A stretch of DNA of 64,000 bases from Ornithodoros turicata (Eukaryota > Arthropoda > Arachnida > Ixodida > Argasidae), in NCBI RefSeq assembly GCF_037126465.1, contig NC_088203.1, positions 92,008,668 to 92,072,667 of the forward strand. Reading direction: 5' to 3'. Position 1 is the stretch's first letter. Every line of letters starts with the position of its first letter. The notes beneath the pieces are model-generated. The model was not told where the DNA came from, made no database searches, and saw only the letters and a list, made by a program, of their open reading frames with translations. Positions 43,807 to 52,872 of the stretch are shown here, piece by piece. The translations under genes were made by a program, and so were the position numbers.

Positions 43807-43817
43807 GCCTCTCCAGT

Positions 43818-43861
43818 GCCCTGGACCGGCCCTGGACCGGCCCTGGACCAGCCCTGGACCG
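43818..43861 (+). repeat. Four tandem copies of an 11-mer from the tRNA-like anticodon arm
   Basis: GCCCTGGACCG repeats at 43818, 43829, 43840 (last base changed) and 43851, replacing the 5' half of a tRNA-like unit. Confidence 0.85.
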
Positions 43862-43899
43862 GCAATCCAGAAGATGTGGGTTCGATCCCTACAGCTGGC
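43851..43899 (+). pseudogene. 3' half of a tRNA-like unit
   Basis: The anticodon arm, T arm and 3' acceptor strand (to CAGCTGGCT) are present. The 5' half is lost to the 11-mer expansion and rearrangement. Confidence 0.7.
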
Positions 43900-44162
43900 T
43901 AACCTTTTCAGTGACTTTCATCTTTCATGGTTGATTTCTTAGGCAATTTGAGGCTTTGTTTGTATCTGTCCCTTCTATGTTGTTCCAGCCTCAGAACATC
44001 AGTTTATCTCTTGTTCAACAGGTGCCGCTTGCGTCGATTTCCGTCGTATGAATGTGTGTATGAGTGAGCAAAAATGTAAGAGTGAAAGGAGGGTGAGTGA
44101 GAGTGAGTGGCTGGTTTGTCGTCCCTTCAGATGACGCACCCCGAAAGTCACTGGAGAGGCGT

Positions 44163-44235
44163 GTTAGCTTATCTCAATTCGTAGAGCCCTGGACCGGCAA
44201 TCCAGAAGATGTGGGTTCGATCCCTACAGCTGGCT
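44163..44235 (+). tRNA. tRNA-like sequence, plus-strand copy
   Basis: Same 73-nt unit with changes in the D region (TTATCTCAATTCGTAGAGC), which weaken the D stem. It is followed by AACCTTTTC. Probably non-functional. Confidence 0.5.
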
Positions 44236-44352
44236 AACCTTTTCAGTGACTTTCATCTTTCATCGTTGATTTCTTAGGCAATTTGAGGCTTTGTTTGTAT
44301 CTGTCCCTTCTATGTTGTTCCAGCCTCAGAACATCAGTTTATCTCTTGATGT

Positions 44353-44369
44353 TCACGTCCGGGTCACCA
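44353..44369 (-). promoter_or_regulatory. Primer-binding site, tRNA-Trp type
   Basis: On the minus strand TGGTGACCCGGACGTGA begins two bases after the 5' LTR. It differs at one base from the complement of a metazoan tRNA-Trp 3' end (TGGTGACCCCGACGTGA, from memory). CsRn1-lineage gypsy elements use tRNA-Trp. Confidence 0.7.
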
Positions 44370-44371
44370 AA

Positions 44372-44574
44372 TGTAGAGGACGATAGTCTTCCTCCACATA
44401 AGTCCCGACCGACGATAATCGTACGCCACGGAGAGGCGATGATGGTAGCCTATCTCTTCTTCTTCAGCCTCGGAGAAATGGCCCACTAAGGGCGATTCCA
44501 TGGCCGCGCCGGTGGAACTGAGGCAGGTGCTCCAGGCACGTGGGCCTCTTCGTCATTGTTCACGGCCCGCTACA
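44372..44574 (-). repeat. 5' LTR of the LTR retrotransposon, carrying a short I-clade insertion
   Basis: 203 bp. Compared with its partner it has an extra segment of about 44 bp at 44455-44498. That segment is the complement of the 3' tail of the I-clade element at 44600-49889. Confidence 0.75.
44455..44498 (-). mobile_element. About 44-bp 5'-truncated I-clade insertion in an LTR
   Basis: On the minus strand it reads GGAATCGCCCTTAGTGGGCC then ATTTCTCCGAGGCTGAAGAAGA. This parallels CACCCTTAGTGGATAACGGC then CATTTCCCCGGGGATGAAGA at the 3' end of the element at 44600-49889. It is absent from the partner LTR. Confidence 0.7.
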
Positions 44575-44734
44575 GGTCTGTCGAGCACCGCTCTTGCGTA
44601 CTGGTACCTGTCGAAGCCTTAGGCTTCGCCTGCTTCTAGTCTTTTTGCGTTCCTGCACCCGGCTGCCGAAACTCCATTCCTGACTTCTGACTGTGGTAAG
44701 GGTGATTGGCCAGGGTAGAGTGTAGTGACAGGTG

Positions 44735-46042
44735 ATGCCGTCTACCAGCAGTGGGTCCGACCCATACTGGTCGGCGACCGCCGACATCCGCTTGATTTCA
44801 CTTGACTCATTCAGGGCTAATGGTCTTCCATCCATCCCCGTTGCTATTCGACCGACCAATGGCACCATCATTCGCTCTAAGAACCCGAAAAAGCTGCTAG
44901 AGTGTCTGCAGGGTGTTACTCCCGATTTCTGCGAAATCTCTGAAGTTCGCCAGTACGGAAAGGACGGTATAGTCTGCAAATCTGAGAATGTGGACGTCAT
45001 CCGCTCACTATTGTCGACGTCCTCGTTTGGGGGATCGCCTGTCGAGGCGTTCATGCAGTACCACCTGGCCTGCATTAAGGGGGTGGTTAGGGGTGTGGAC
45101 ACCTCCCTCGCCGCTAGTGAAATTCTCGATCTATTCGCTGACTTCGATGCCCTCGATGTCTTTCGATGCAACAGGATAGAGAACGAGCGCCGTATCCCAA
45201 CGGAGTCAGTCATCGTGACGTTTGCTGGACACATCTGCCCATCCGAGATTAAGTCCTGGCCCCTCATTTTCCGCGTCGATCCGTACAAGCGCAGGCCACT
45301 GCAGTGCAGGCGGTGCTTCCGGTTTGGTCACACTACCAAGAGCTGTAAATCTGACATTCGCTGCCGTCGCTGTGGTGAAGCCCATGATGAATCTGCATGT
45401 TCTGATGGCACCCCCTTGAGATGCTGCCTATGTGGCGAATCTCACTTTGCAGATTGCCAGTCGTGCCCTTGCCGTGACCAGGAGGCGTCTCTGTTAGAAA
45501 TCATGGACTCTCGCCACTGCTCGCGAGCTGACGCCTTCGCTTCATTGCGAGGTCGCAGCTCTGGCTTCGCAGGAAGAACCCAAGCCAATGCGTTTCCCGA
45601 AGATAGGCTGCAGAAAATGATTAACTGCGCTGTTGAAGCCGCCGTGTCCAAAATAAGAGAAGAAATGAACTCCATCTGCTCAATGATTGCGTCGCTGTCA
45701 TCTGCGATCTCGGGAGCTGTCTCAGTCATCCCTCTGAACAATCCAGTCCCCCTGGTGTCAACACAGAATGCCCAGCCTCCTATACAGACCCCTGATCATC
45801 GTCCCTCGACTCTCAACCAGCCAGCTTCTAATCAAGCCTCTGCCCAGTGCGCGGACCAGACAGCTGATGCCATGGACTTAACTTTGTCCATCTCTAAACG
45901 CGGCGCCTCTCCATCTGCGACAAGGTGGTGTAGCCCCTGTGACAGCCCAATCGGCAAGCGATCCAGGAAAGTCAACCAAAGCAAGGGTAGCAGTGACGTT
46001 CTTGATGCTGCTGTGGCGCAATCGATCTTAGTTGATGAGTAG
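44735..46042 (+). CDS. I-clade ORF1: Gag-like nucleic-acid-binding protein
   Basis: About 435 aa from ATG 44735. The N-terminal half has an RRM-like region (residues about 35-180: PVAIRPTNGTIIRSKNPKKL ... ESVIVTFAG). Three zinc knuckles follow at about 190-245: CRRCFRFGHTTKSC, CRRCGEAHDESAC and CCLCGESHFADCQSC. A helical region (DRLQKMINCAVEAAVSKIRE) and a Pro/Ser-rich tail end with a basic KRSRK. It coats element RNA and forms the RNP. The frame is intact. It ends GATGAGTAG, with the ORF2 ATG inside the last codons, which suggests termination-reinitiation. Confidence 0.85.
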   Translation: MPSTSSGSDPYWSATADIRLISLDSFRANGLPSIPVAIRPTNGTIIRSKNPKKLLECLQGVTPDFCEISEVRQYGKDGIVCKSENVDVIRSLLSTSSFGGSPVEAFMQYHLACIKGVVRGVDTSLAASEILDLFADFDALDVFRCNRIENERRIPTESVIVTFAGHICPSEIKSWPLIFRVDPYKRRPLQCRRCFRFGHTTKSCKSDIRCRRCGEAHDESACSDGTPLRCCLCGESHFADCQSCPCRDQEASLLEIMDSRHCSRADAFASLRGRSSGFAGRTQANAFPEDRLQKMINCAVEAAVSKIREEMNSICSMIASLSSAISGAVSVIPLNNPVPLVSTQNAQPPIQTPDHRPSTLNQPASNQASAQCADQTADAMDLTLSISKRGASPSATRWCSPCDSPIGKRSRKVNQSKGSSDVLDAAVAQSILVDE

Positions 46043-49000
46043 CCTACGTGTACTTCAGTGGAATTGCCTCTCAGTATCATCTGCCCTGTCAGACCTTCAT
46101 ACTCTTGCTTCTCATTGCTCACCCGACATCATTGCGTTACAAGAAACGTGGTTAGCCCCCCATCGCACTTTTTTCTTCCCTGGCTTCCAGGTCTACCGCC
46201 TGGACAGGCCTGCGGGCAAGGGTGGTGGCCTCGCAACACTCATCTCCTTAAAACTGGCGCATTCTTCTTGTGTGTTATCTCAGACTTCATCTCCCTCATG
46301 CGAAGCTCTTGCCGTTCAGATTACGCTCCCTCATGGCGGTCCTTTGACGATAGTGAACGTGTACTGTCCGGCAGGCTTTCAATCATCTTCTATCCTCAAC
46401 AATGTTCTTGCTAACGCATCTCATCAGTTCCTCGTCGTCGGCGACTTCAACTCCCATCACACCACTTGGGGCCTCAAGACTGACGCATGCGGTAGGGAAC
46501 TCTGGAACTGGATCTGCCTGCGTAATCTCTCTGTAGCGAATGACGGCTCCCCAACGTTCCTACGCGGGACGACGCGATCTGTTCTCGACCTCACTCTCTG
46601 CTCCCCATCAGTACGGGTGTCGTCGTGGAAAACGTCTGATTGGGGTTCGAAGAGCGACCATCTCCCTATTTTCTTTGAAGTTCCGACCCATGACAAGCAG
46701 ACTATCTCGGTCCGCTCTCACTGTAGCCGCTCTCTGCAGCAAACAAGCCTCGCCCTACTCCTTGACGAAAGTGCTGGACTACCTGCCGTGGACCGCGCTT
46801 CCCGAGCTACCGATGCACTCTCACGCTCAATAGTGACGGCTACGTTTCTCCTTGAGAAGCACTCATCGTCAAATTGTGCGCCTTGGTGGTCCGAGGAATG
46901 CACTAGAGCCTATCGCCGCCGCAAGGCCGCCTGGAAGCAGGTTCTCTCAAACACGTCCCATGCAAATTGGAAGAACTACCAATTCCTCAAGGCCGTCTTC
47001 AAGCGTACCATCTCCGCCGCTAAGCAAGTCTTTTATAATAGCCGCAACTCCTTTCTGTCCCACCCGAAGCGCAGGAAGGCCTTGTACAAGCACATCGCTT
47101 ACATTCGGAGGTCTTTCTCTAGCGCCTCATGCAATGAGCTTTCTGTCGCCCCTGACGACGTCGCAAAAGCCAGGCTTGAAGCTGTTGCCAAAGGTCTCTC
47201 CCTACGCTTCCGGAATGCAGTTCCTCGTGGCCCTCCCTTTCCCCAAGCGTCGCCATCTGGCTTCTACCCTGTAACTGAAGAGGAGCTCGATGCTGTAGTG
47301 CGCTCCCTACCTAGATCTGCACCCGGTCCGGATGGCATCACCGGCGCAATGGTGAAGTCTTTGTGGGCGTCTCACCCTCATGAACTTTTAAATATCGTGA
47401 ATGTATCCGTGGAGCACGCATGGATCCCCGGTGCCTGGAAAATTGCGAGAGTGGCGGTCATCAAGAAAGTTCCCTCGAGGGGCCTGGAGATAGACAACGT
47501 CCGCCCAATTGCACTGACTTCTGTCCTCTGCAAGACCATAGAGCGCGTTTTGCACCACCGGCTCGAGTCTTACTTAGAGGCCTCATCGGTACTCAATGAT
47601 AGCCAGATTGGGTTCCGCCCTCGATGCTCTATCTGGATGGCGCATGTGAATCTTGAAAGCCAGATCCGCCACGCGCGCGAGACTGGAGATATCTCTGCCC
47701 TGGTTGCACTAGATGTTGCTAAGGCTTATGACAGCGTGGAGCACAGCGTCCTACTCCACATAATGGCTTCGGTGCGCGTTCCCCCCTACATCATCTCCTG
47801 GGTCGACAGCTTCCTTACAGGGAGGTCGTTCTTCTGTTCAGATGGCCGCTTTACCTCCTCGCAGCAAGCTCAACACAGAGGCGTACTCCAAGGCTCCGTC
47901 CTGTCACCCCTGCTTTTTAATATCCTGATGAGCTCTCTGCCCTTAGACCAGAACATCCTCACCATAACCTACGCTGATGACATAGCCTTCTTTGCCTCTT
48001 CCCCGTCGCTGCACCTGCTATATGAGAAGCTGCAAGAGTACCTCAACGCACTTTCCGCCTGGATGCGCTCTGTTCACCTTTCGCTGAACGTCCAGAAGTG
48101 CGCGGTGCTCCTTTTCACACCCTCTAGTTACCCTTCGAGCCCTGTGACGATCGATCTCAAGGTTGCTTCCGAGTCCATCCGCCAGACGAACCTGCTGAAA
48201 TACCTCGGTGTCTGGTATGAGGGACACTTGGACTGGGCCCACCATCTGGAGGTTGTCAGCCAAAAAGCCACGAAGGCATGTAGCCTTCTCTCTCGCTGCT
48301 CCAGCACCCGTATTGGGATGCGCAGAAACGCCATCCTGCTCGTTTACAAGTGCTACATCCGTCCTGTCCTGGAATTCGGCTGCGTCCTTTTCTCCCACCT
48401 CCCTGATTACCGCCTCCGAAGGCTCTTCATCATCGAGAGGAAGGCGCTACGTCTCTGTTTGGGCCTCCCTAAATACACCTCGAATCAAGCACTATGCTGC
48501 GAAGCACGCATCCTCCCTCTGAAATCACGTTTCCGTGTCCTGACAATTAACACTTTCCTCTCCCTGTGCCAGAGCCCTTTGTCTTTGAGGCACAATGAAG
48601 CCCTCAGGGACATGCGTTATTGGCTGGATAGGCGATGGCGCAAATCAAACACCCCGCAGTTGGCCTTCGCCGAGCTTTTACTGAAACCTTTGGGTGTGTC
48701 GCTGACAGACGTCCCTCCGCCTTGCTGCCCCCTCTTCTGCCCATCTGTGAAGGTTGAGGATGTCTTTCAACCCGGCACCAGTTTTACAGACCACAACAAG
48801 CTTGAGGTAATCCTCAATCGCCACATTGACCACTTTCCTGAGCACCTGGTGGTAGCAACTGACGCGTCCGTCTCTGGTCAGCGCGCCGGCGTGGGCCTCG
48901 TTTTCCCCCGTCTTGATGGCCACTTCCCCATCCACCTCCCTGACTACATCCCAGTCTTTGAGAGCGAATTCCTCGCTATTGTTCTGGCTCTTAGGATGGT

Positions 49001-49661
49001 CCCTGCCCGCTATTGCAAGACGCTGCTCCTATCAGACTCCCTATCAGTCATCTCATCTCTGGCGAACCCGTCTAGCCCACTGCTGCAATTGCTTGCCTCC
49101 CTCACTCCGCCCCACATCTCCGAAGTCGTGCTAACGTAGATCCCCGGACACAAGGGCCTCACGCTCAATGAAGCAGCCGACAGCCTGGCGAAGATCTCCC
49201 TTACTGGGCCCGTCATCGACACCTTGCAACCGCTTCCCCAAATCGTTAAATCCAGATACCGGAGATTCTTGGAGCTTTCAGCGTGCCGCTCACTTCCCCC
49301 CAGATACGACCACCTGTCATCTCCATGGCAGCCCGACTGCTCCTCGCGCCTCATAGAGGTATTCTTAACGCGCGCCCGGTGCCTTGCCCTCCCCCTAAAC
49401 TTCTACCTGCATCGGGCCGGCGTCCACGATTCGCCATTGTGCCCACACTGTGGACAGGACGAAACAGTGGAACACTTCTTCCTCCACTGTCGCCTCTACG
49501 ATCGACTTCGTCAGAGCTATCTGGTTCGCCCTCTGAAAATTCAAGGCGCCCCCCTCTGCCTAGGCTCTCTTCTATCGTTCGGGTCTTCGCATGCTGGGAG
49601 GTGGAACTGGACGGTAGCATCTAGTGTGGCTGCCTTCATGACTCTTAGCCAGCGCTTTTGA
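46035..49661 (+). pseudogene. I-clade ORF2: endonuclease, RT and RNase H, one premature stop
   Basis: The frame from ATG 46035 runs to TAG at 49137-49139, then continues in the same phase to 49661 (about 1208 codons in all). Endonuclease: LQETWL, VVGDFNSHHTTWG, KSDHLPI. RT: VRPIALTSVLCKTIERVLHH, GFRPRCS, the motif-A aspartate in ALDVAKAYDSV, motif B RGVLQGSVLSPLLFN and TYADD as motif C. RNase H: ATDASVSG, FESEFLAIVLAL, LLSDSLSV, then the stop where a tryptophan is expected before IPGHKGLTLNEAADSLAK. C-terminal zinc finger: CPHCGQDETVEHFFLHC. The stop (TGG to TAG) removes the last RNase H motif, so this copy is probably inactive or recently inactivated. Confidence 0.85.
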
Positions 49662-49888
49662 GCAGCGAACGTATCTTCGCCTTTTCTCTTGCACTTAACT
49701 TCACGGCTATCCTCCGCGAGTCCCACACCTATCGTTATTCCGACAAGCCTCAACCCCCTCCTCCTCCTCCTCCTGCTCTCATATATAGCTAGCGTTCAGG
49801 AAAATCCACGCCTATGACCCTCATCTGGTACTGGCCAATCACCCTTAGTGGATAACGGCCATTTCCCCGGGGATGAAGAAGAAGAAGG
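49662..49888 (+). other. 3' UTR of the I-clade element
   Basis: Contains a CTC-repeat near 49757-49774 and the conserved 3' tail CCCTTAGTGGATAACGGCCA, closed by GAAGAAGAAGAAG. Confidence 0.65.
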
Positions 49889-51355
49889 TCTGTCCACTGC
49901 TCTCTTGTACATGGAACGCTGCGCTACAGCCTCCCCATCTTACATGGACTAAGCAGAGCTAGCGAACGGAAGCTCCTCAACCTCCAGGCCCGCAGCCTTC
50001 GTGTCTGCCTGGGCGTCCCTAAGACGATAGAGACTGTCTCCGTTCTCACAGAGGCGAAGGAGTCACCGATTCCCACCTTGCGTGACAAGGAGATCCTCCG
50101 CATCTACACAAGGTACCTGACACGTCACCCGCACCACTACTTGGCAGGTATCGCCATGGAGTGCCCATCGTCCGCTTTCGAGTCCTGCGTTCTGCGGCTA
50201 AGGATGCCTATCCCCTCGCCATCCAACATGCCGTCCCACCCCCCTCCCATGTGGACCCTCGCTACTCCTCCCGCGTCCCTGGCGCCTTCAAAGAAGGCGA
50301 CCACCCTCCAGTCGCTTTGCTTCAACTCGTGCTGGAACACCTCAGTCACACATAGTCACGTGCACTCCCGAAGAGTAGCGGTCTACACAGACGCGTCGGT
50401 CTCCGCGGGCGCCTCAACTTTAGCCGTTGTTGTGCCCTCTGAAAATTACGAACTAGCGCTCAAGCTTCCTCACCAGACATCCTCCACCGAAGCAGAGCTC
50501 GCCGCCATCAATGAAGCCCTGAAACTTATATCAACGAGGCCCCCAAACAACTGGACTGTGCTTACGGATAGCAAGGCGGCGCTGCAAATATTATCTTCTC
50601 CTTGCTCCAAGATCGTCACAGACATCTGCTCTCTAGCCCTCACGACATACAGCCGTCTCAACGCCTCCGGCCACAGCGTGTGGCTTCAATGGGTCCCCAG
50701 CCACATCGACCTGCCGGGAAATACGCGCCGCACAGGGCAGCTGCCACCACTATGACCACCACCATTCCTCTCATTCCATCGTCTGTCTGATACAGATCCG
50801 CCGCCAGACGTCTCGCAGCACACTCGCGTTTAGCTCAAACGCTGTTTGACAGACACGTTCCTCCATTCCATCGACTTGGACCTGAGGATGGAACTCACCC
50901 TCTCCCAGAGGCTGTAGCGACAGGAGGAGTCGATCCTCCATCGCCTACGCCTCGACGCTGCCCTGGCCCCGCTGCTCCTCTCTAAGATGGGTAGACGGAC
51001 GTCCCCGATGTGTCCGTGCAGTGCTGCAGTCGCCGACATATGCCATCTTTTGTTGCACTGTAAGCGGTACGCCGGCCCCGAGCCGTTCTCGCCTCAACTC
51101 TCACTTCCCTAGGCCACAGGGAACTTTCCCTGGCGACGCTGCTGGGACCTGTCCGGCACTCCAGACAGTGGGCAGTCACCCGAGCCCTCCTGCGCTACCT
51201 GAAGGACACTGGGCTTTGAGCCACCCATCGTCCCCCGACACTTTCTCTTTTCCTTTTTTTTGCTTCTTTTTCCTCTTTTGGGAATAGCAAGTCAGCCTCG
51301 GCCTGTCTGACCTAACCCCCTTTCCTTTTTTCTTCTTCTTCAATAAACATATTCC
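49889..51355 (+). pseudogene. I-clade retrotransposon fragment: thumb, RNase H and C-terminus
   Basis: It continues, in domain order, the fragment at 41228-41489. LRVCLGVPKTIETVSVLTEA lies near 49998-50056. An open frame follows at 50078-50755 with RNase H motifs VYTDAS, STEAELAAI, VLTDSKAAL and WVPSHIDLPGN. Frame-shifted C-terminal pieces (HRLRLDAALAPL, MCPCSAAVADICHLLLHCKR, LLRYLKDTG) run to about 51220. The 3' UTR has T tracts, GGGAATAGCAAGTCAG and AATAAA near 51343. Several stops and frameshifts. Confidence 0.75.
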
Positions 51356-52872
51356 CCCCCCTCATTGTCGAAGTTCGTTGCTCAAGTTAGGAACGCACGT
51401 GAATGCCATTATATGCTGTGAACAAGAAATACATGCGTTTTATTATTATTATGTATACTAGGTACTTACATAGCGGAGTTTTCCTACCCTGCGGCACGTG
51501 CACCATGCCGCCACACTGGGCAGGCAAACCTCACATGTAACATGAGGAACAGAAACTAATATGCTCACAATGTTTCCTTCTTACGTAAACATTTCGTTTT
51601 GCGTGCAGGTCACGCCAGTTAACCAATCAGCTTGTCGTGGCCACGAGAACAACGTCTCCCGCGAATCGGCGTCTGAATGGCAACCTCCGCAGGTAATACA
51701 CGTTTTTAGAAAAGCAAGCGCCACCTGTGGCACGCAAGGGCTCATGGGAACTTCTAGCGCCTCAGAGCCACGACCTACTCTATGACACGACCATGACACT
51801 CGCCGATCCCCCTATGGGTCCGCTGTCCGCGGCCCGAAGCAGGGAAAGCCGGTTTCGCGCTCAACATGCTCGCTAGGGGCGCCACGTGCGCACCCCACAA
51901 GCGAACGGGAGAGGGCTGCTGTAATATCGGCAATGTTTATTTGCATTGTTTTGTGCGTATGTCTACGCGTTATTTTCGTGTATCCTGATGCGAAAGACGT
52001 GTAATGTGCATGCTTAGCGCAAGTTAGTTCTACATGAATACAAAATACATGAATTTTCGCGCTAGAGCCGCCTTGCTTGGGACAGTGCTTGTACAGGATG
52101 TGTGGTATCCCGGGGGTCCGATTTGACTAATGTTCTTGGTAAAACATTCATCGCTTCACACTGTGTTTCAACCGATGATAATACGAAGTTGAACTGAGAT
52201 GAGTGATTGTGTGTTTTGTGGCGCAAAAGCATCACGGCCATAAGACGCCACAAACGATGTAGTAATTAATGTACGCGGCTGTATTGCCATGCGCGATCGT
52301 GCTCCAAAATTTATGCGTGGGCCCGTAGTTACTTGACTTTGCGAATGAGTATGTTAGCTGTCATTTCATTGTCACTACTGGACAGCACGCAGTTTTAGTT
52401 GGTTTTAATTCAAAGTTTTACAAAGAACACAGCACACATAACTGAACAGACACTTGTTTTTATTCCATTTAATTTTGTCTGCTGACTATTTGGCAGAAAT
52501 CTCACCGCATCTACTTTGCTTTTTCATTACAATCACGTTGCGCATACACTCGACACCCTCAGGACCTTTCGCGGTACGAAATACTCGGGTCCGACACTCC
52601 TTTCTTCGACTTGCAGAGTGGGATGGTGCAGTACACCATCACAAACCACTCAATGGACGACATGCGACTAACCAGAACTTCACACGGTAGAAACAGGCAC
52701 CCAAGTCAGGAACGAAAACTACCGTATCAACACGTGGAGCGGCGTCTCCTGTGCGGGTTACTTGTGGCGCCACGACCTTCCAGCGGCCACTAAGAGAAAC
52801 ATTTTCTCCGGCGCTGGAGAGAGGCGCAAGTGTAATGGTCGTGTTCTTATAAAGTAGGTCGTGCTCAGAGCA
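51356..52872. other. Stretch with no recognised gene
   Basis: 51702-51731 (TTTTTAGAAAAGCAAGCGCC then ACCTGTGGC) is similar to 56211-56240, so a short repeat family is present. No coding signal. Confidence 0.4.

Larger units (their letters stand above)
42383..44344. repeat. Inserted block of tRNA-like tandem units in inverted arrangement
   Basis: CTTGATGTTCACG occurs at 42370-42382 and 44345-44357, a 13-bp target duplication around the block. The left arm has two tRNA-like units on the minus strand and the right arm two on the plus strand. The spacing is about 335 bp in each arm. The shared inter-unit sequence includes ACGCCTCTCCAGTGACTTTC and GGTGCCGCTTGCGTCGATTT. Between the arms sits an L1/Tx1-like fragment. 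Confidence 0.75.
41490..44574 (-). mobile_element. Non-autonomous LTR retrotransposon, tRNA-Trp-primed (CsRn1-like Ty3/gypsy candidate)
   Basis: Direct repeats 41490-41651 and 44372-44574 start TGTAGAGGACGATAG and end CTACA. A 4-bp duplication, GGTC, lies outside both (41486-41489 and 44575-44578). Minus-strand orientation is set by a primer site after the 44574-44372 LTR and a purine tract before the 41651-41490 LTR. No gag or pol is present. The interior is GC-rich non-coding sequence plus a later insertion (42383-44344). The LTRs differ by point changes and a 40-odd-bp insertion, so this copy is older than the Copia at 20891. Confidence 0.8.
44600..49889 (+). mobile_element. I-clade non-LTR retrotransposon, near full length
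   Basis: A short 5' UTR, an ORF1 with three CCHC-type knuckles, an 8-base overlap, an ORF2 with endonuclease-RT-RNase H, then a 3' UTR ending in a GAA array (49874-49889). Only one stop codon interrupts ORF2. Sequence related to GGTCTGTC...CTCTTG lies on both sides (44575-44604 and 49889-49916), with about 20-25 percent difference. That leaves open whether it is a diverged target duplication or the edge of another I copy. Confidence 0.8.
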
